DNA from: Nitrospira sp.
GTDB taxonomy: Bacteria > Nitrospirota > Nitrospiria > Nitrospirales > Nitrospiraceae
Direction: 5' to 3'
NCBI GenBank assembly: GCA_020697375.1
Contig: JAJFBJ010000030.1
Location: 1 to 34,376 of the forward strand
Length of the DNA: 34,376 nucleotides
Position numbers and translations under genes: made by a program. This document shows, piece after piece, positions 33,277 through 34,376 of this stretch. The notes under the pieces were generated by a model. It was not told where the DNA came from. It did not search any database and was given only the letters and a program-made list of their open reading frames with translations. Every line of letters begins with the position of its first letter. Within the stretch, counting starts at the first letter, position 1.

Positions 33277-34376
33277 ATGAAGCGTCGAAGTTGGATCGCA
33301 TCCATTCTGTTACTCGGCATGGTCATCGCGTGCGGGGTCGTATTGGCCGCCTGGAAGCATACGGCTATGCAGAACAATGCGGCGGCTTCCGCGAACCAAC
33401 CAGAGCCGATGGAGGTGGTGACGGCCGCAGTCGCCAAGCAGCTCGACCATCGCGCGACCACCACGTCGATCGGGACAGTCCTGGCTTTACGATCGATCAC
33501 CCTTCGTAACGAACTCGCCGGCACCGTCAGCCAGGCCCGGCTCACGTCTGGGCACATCGTCGAAGCGGGGGCCATGCTCGTGACGCTCGACGTGTCCGTC
33601 GAAGAGGCCGAATTGAAGGCGCAGGAGGCCCAGGCGCTGCTTGCGAAGACGGTGCTCGCCCGAAGGCAGCATTTGAGCGAGGATCTTGCCACTGCGCAAG
33701 AGGAAGTGGATCGGGCGCGCGCGGATCTGGAGGTGGCCTTGGCCCAGATCGCACGTACCAAGGCGATCATCGCCAGGAAGACGATCCGGGCGCCGTTTCG
33801 CGCGAGAGTGGGCCTGGCGGACGTACATCCCGGCCAATATCTCAACGAAGGTACTCAGCTCACGACATTGCAAGGCGTCGACGATGCCGTACATGTGGAT
33901 TTCACGGTCGCGCAGCAGGTCGCCGCGGGCCTGCGGGAAGGCGACAACGTCGAGGTGCTGACTGCAACGGCGTCCTCTCCGCTTGCGGCCAAAATCGTCG
34001 CCCTCGACTCGCGCGTCGACCCGACCACACGCAATGCCATGGTGCGGGCGAGGATCGAACGCGCTGCCAATACGCCGTCGCCGGGCGCCTCGGTGCGAGT
34101 CCAGGTGCCTATCGGGTCCTTGCGCAAGGCTGTCGCCGTTCCTGCAAGCGCGGTGCGAAAGGGGCCGGGCGGCGACCAGGTGTTCGTGCTCATGCCGGGG
34201 GAAGACGGTCGAACCAGGGCCTACCTGCGGACGGTCGGTAGCGGGGCGATTCTCGGAGACGAGGTCGTGATACTCAGCGGATTGACCGCCGGAGAGCGGG
34301 TCGCCGCTTCCGGATCCTTCAAGTTGCGCGATGCGGTGCTCGTGGCGATCGCGGGCGGCCCACAGCCCGGTGAGCC
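33277..34376 (+). CDS. RND efflux periplasmic adaptor, 3' end beyond the window
   Basis: At least 366 residues are encoded before the window ends, with no stop. An N-terminal signal/anchor helix (about residues 6-25) leads to lipoyl-like half-motifs (RNELAGTVSQARLTSGHIVEAG and KTIRAPFRARVGLADVHPGQ), a short alpha hairpin (about residues 110-155), then beta-barrel and membrane-proximal domains (VPASAVRKGPGGDQVFVL). This is a membrane-fusion protein of a second RND-type pump, distinct from mdtA. The start has GGGAAGGG eight bases upstream; GTG at 33271 is possible. An RND permease gene is expected next on the same strand. It follows the cupin gene by 229 bases. Confidence 0.9.
   Translation, partial: MKRRSWIASILLLGMVIACGVVLAAWKHTAMQNNAAASANQPEPMEVVTAAVAKQLDHRATTTSIGTVLALRSITLRNELAGTVSQARLTSGHIVEAGAMLVTLDVSVEEAELKAQEAQALLAKTVLARRQHLSEDLATAQEEVDRARADLEVALAQIARTKAIIARKTIRAPFRARVGLADVHPGQYLNEGTQLTTLQGVDDAVHVDFTVAQQVAAGLREGDNVEVLTATASSPLAAKIVALDSRVDPTTRNAMVRARIERAANTPSPGASVRVQVPIGSLRKAVAVPASAVRKGPGGDQVFVLMPGEDGRTRAYLRTVGSGAILGDEVVILSGLTAGERVAASGSFKLRDAVLVAIAGGPQPGE

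Noticed and set aside
1..34376. Search for CRISPR arrays, transposases, integrases and attachment sites
   Set aside because: No regularly spaced repeats, IS-type genes or terminal inverted repeats were seen. The only tandem repeat is the two-copy 14-mer at 31942.

Overview
The window is about 34 kb of GC-rich bacterial DNA from a Gram-negative. Exported proteins, RND efflux pumps, a periplasmic DsbA-like protein, NtrC/FhlA-type sigma54 activators and an acetate kinase-phosphoketolase pair are all present. Gene content and protein style resemble a Nitrospirota (Nitrospira-like) chemolithotroph. That assignment is an impression from sequence reading and was not tested by any search. I saw no rRNA, tRNA, CRISPR array or insertion sequence, so this looks like stable chromosomal sequence.

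Layout. (1) 129-2253: an exported DUF3015 protein, a single-domain response regulator and an unrecognised exported protein. (2) 2623-11411: one tight operon of an ECF sigma factor, a small one-helix membrane protein, a membrane-anchored periplasmic heavy-metal-sensor-like protein, then mdtA-mdtB-mdtC (adaptor plus two RND permeases). The first three recall the CnrH/CnrY/CnrX metal-sensing module. (3) 11776-12484: a small exported protein and a Com-like zinc-finger protein, ending at a good hairpin terminator. (4) 12884-21755: the most interesting part. A dCache sensor kinase overlaps an NtrC-family sigma54 response regulator. A 563-bp control region follows, with two operator-like palindromes, a -24/-12 promoter candidate and a stable leader hairpin. 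After it comes a 1627-residue multicopper-oxidase-like exported protein. (5) 21887-26695: a convergent ScsC/DsbA-like thiol oxidoreductase, an FhlA-like GAF-GAF-AAA+ sigma54 activator, an MFS exporter and a small exported protein. (6) 26869-31220: ackA, xfp and a HAD phosphatase in an operon. (7) 31425-31940: a miniature relative of the FhlA-like regulator that lacks GAF2 and the AAA+ domain. (8) 32294-34376: a zinc-ribbon protein, an exported cupin and an RND adaptor cut off by the window end.

How it may work together. The giant oxidase has all the canonical copper ligands, but in permuted order (L3-L4 in its first unit, L1-L2 in its second), with a ligand-free third unit. Size, architecture and the neighbouring NtrC-type two-component pair recall bacterial Mn(II)-oxidase candidates (MofA/MnxG type, with MnxS/MnxR-type regulation). 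I propose a sigma54-controlled metal-oxidation locus, probably Mn(II) or another metal. This is inference; the ligands, repeats and promoter elements are visible directly. The mdtABC operon looks like envelope efflux under ECF control rather than the BaeSR control known in E. coli. The ackA-xfp operon would turn sugar phosphates into acetyl phosphate, acetate and ATP.
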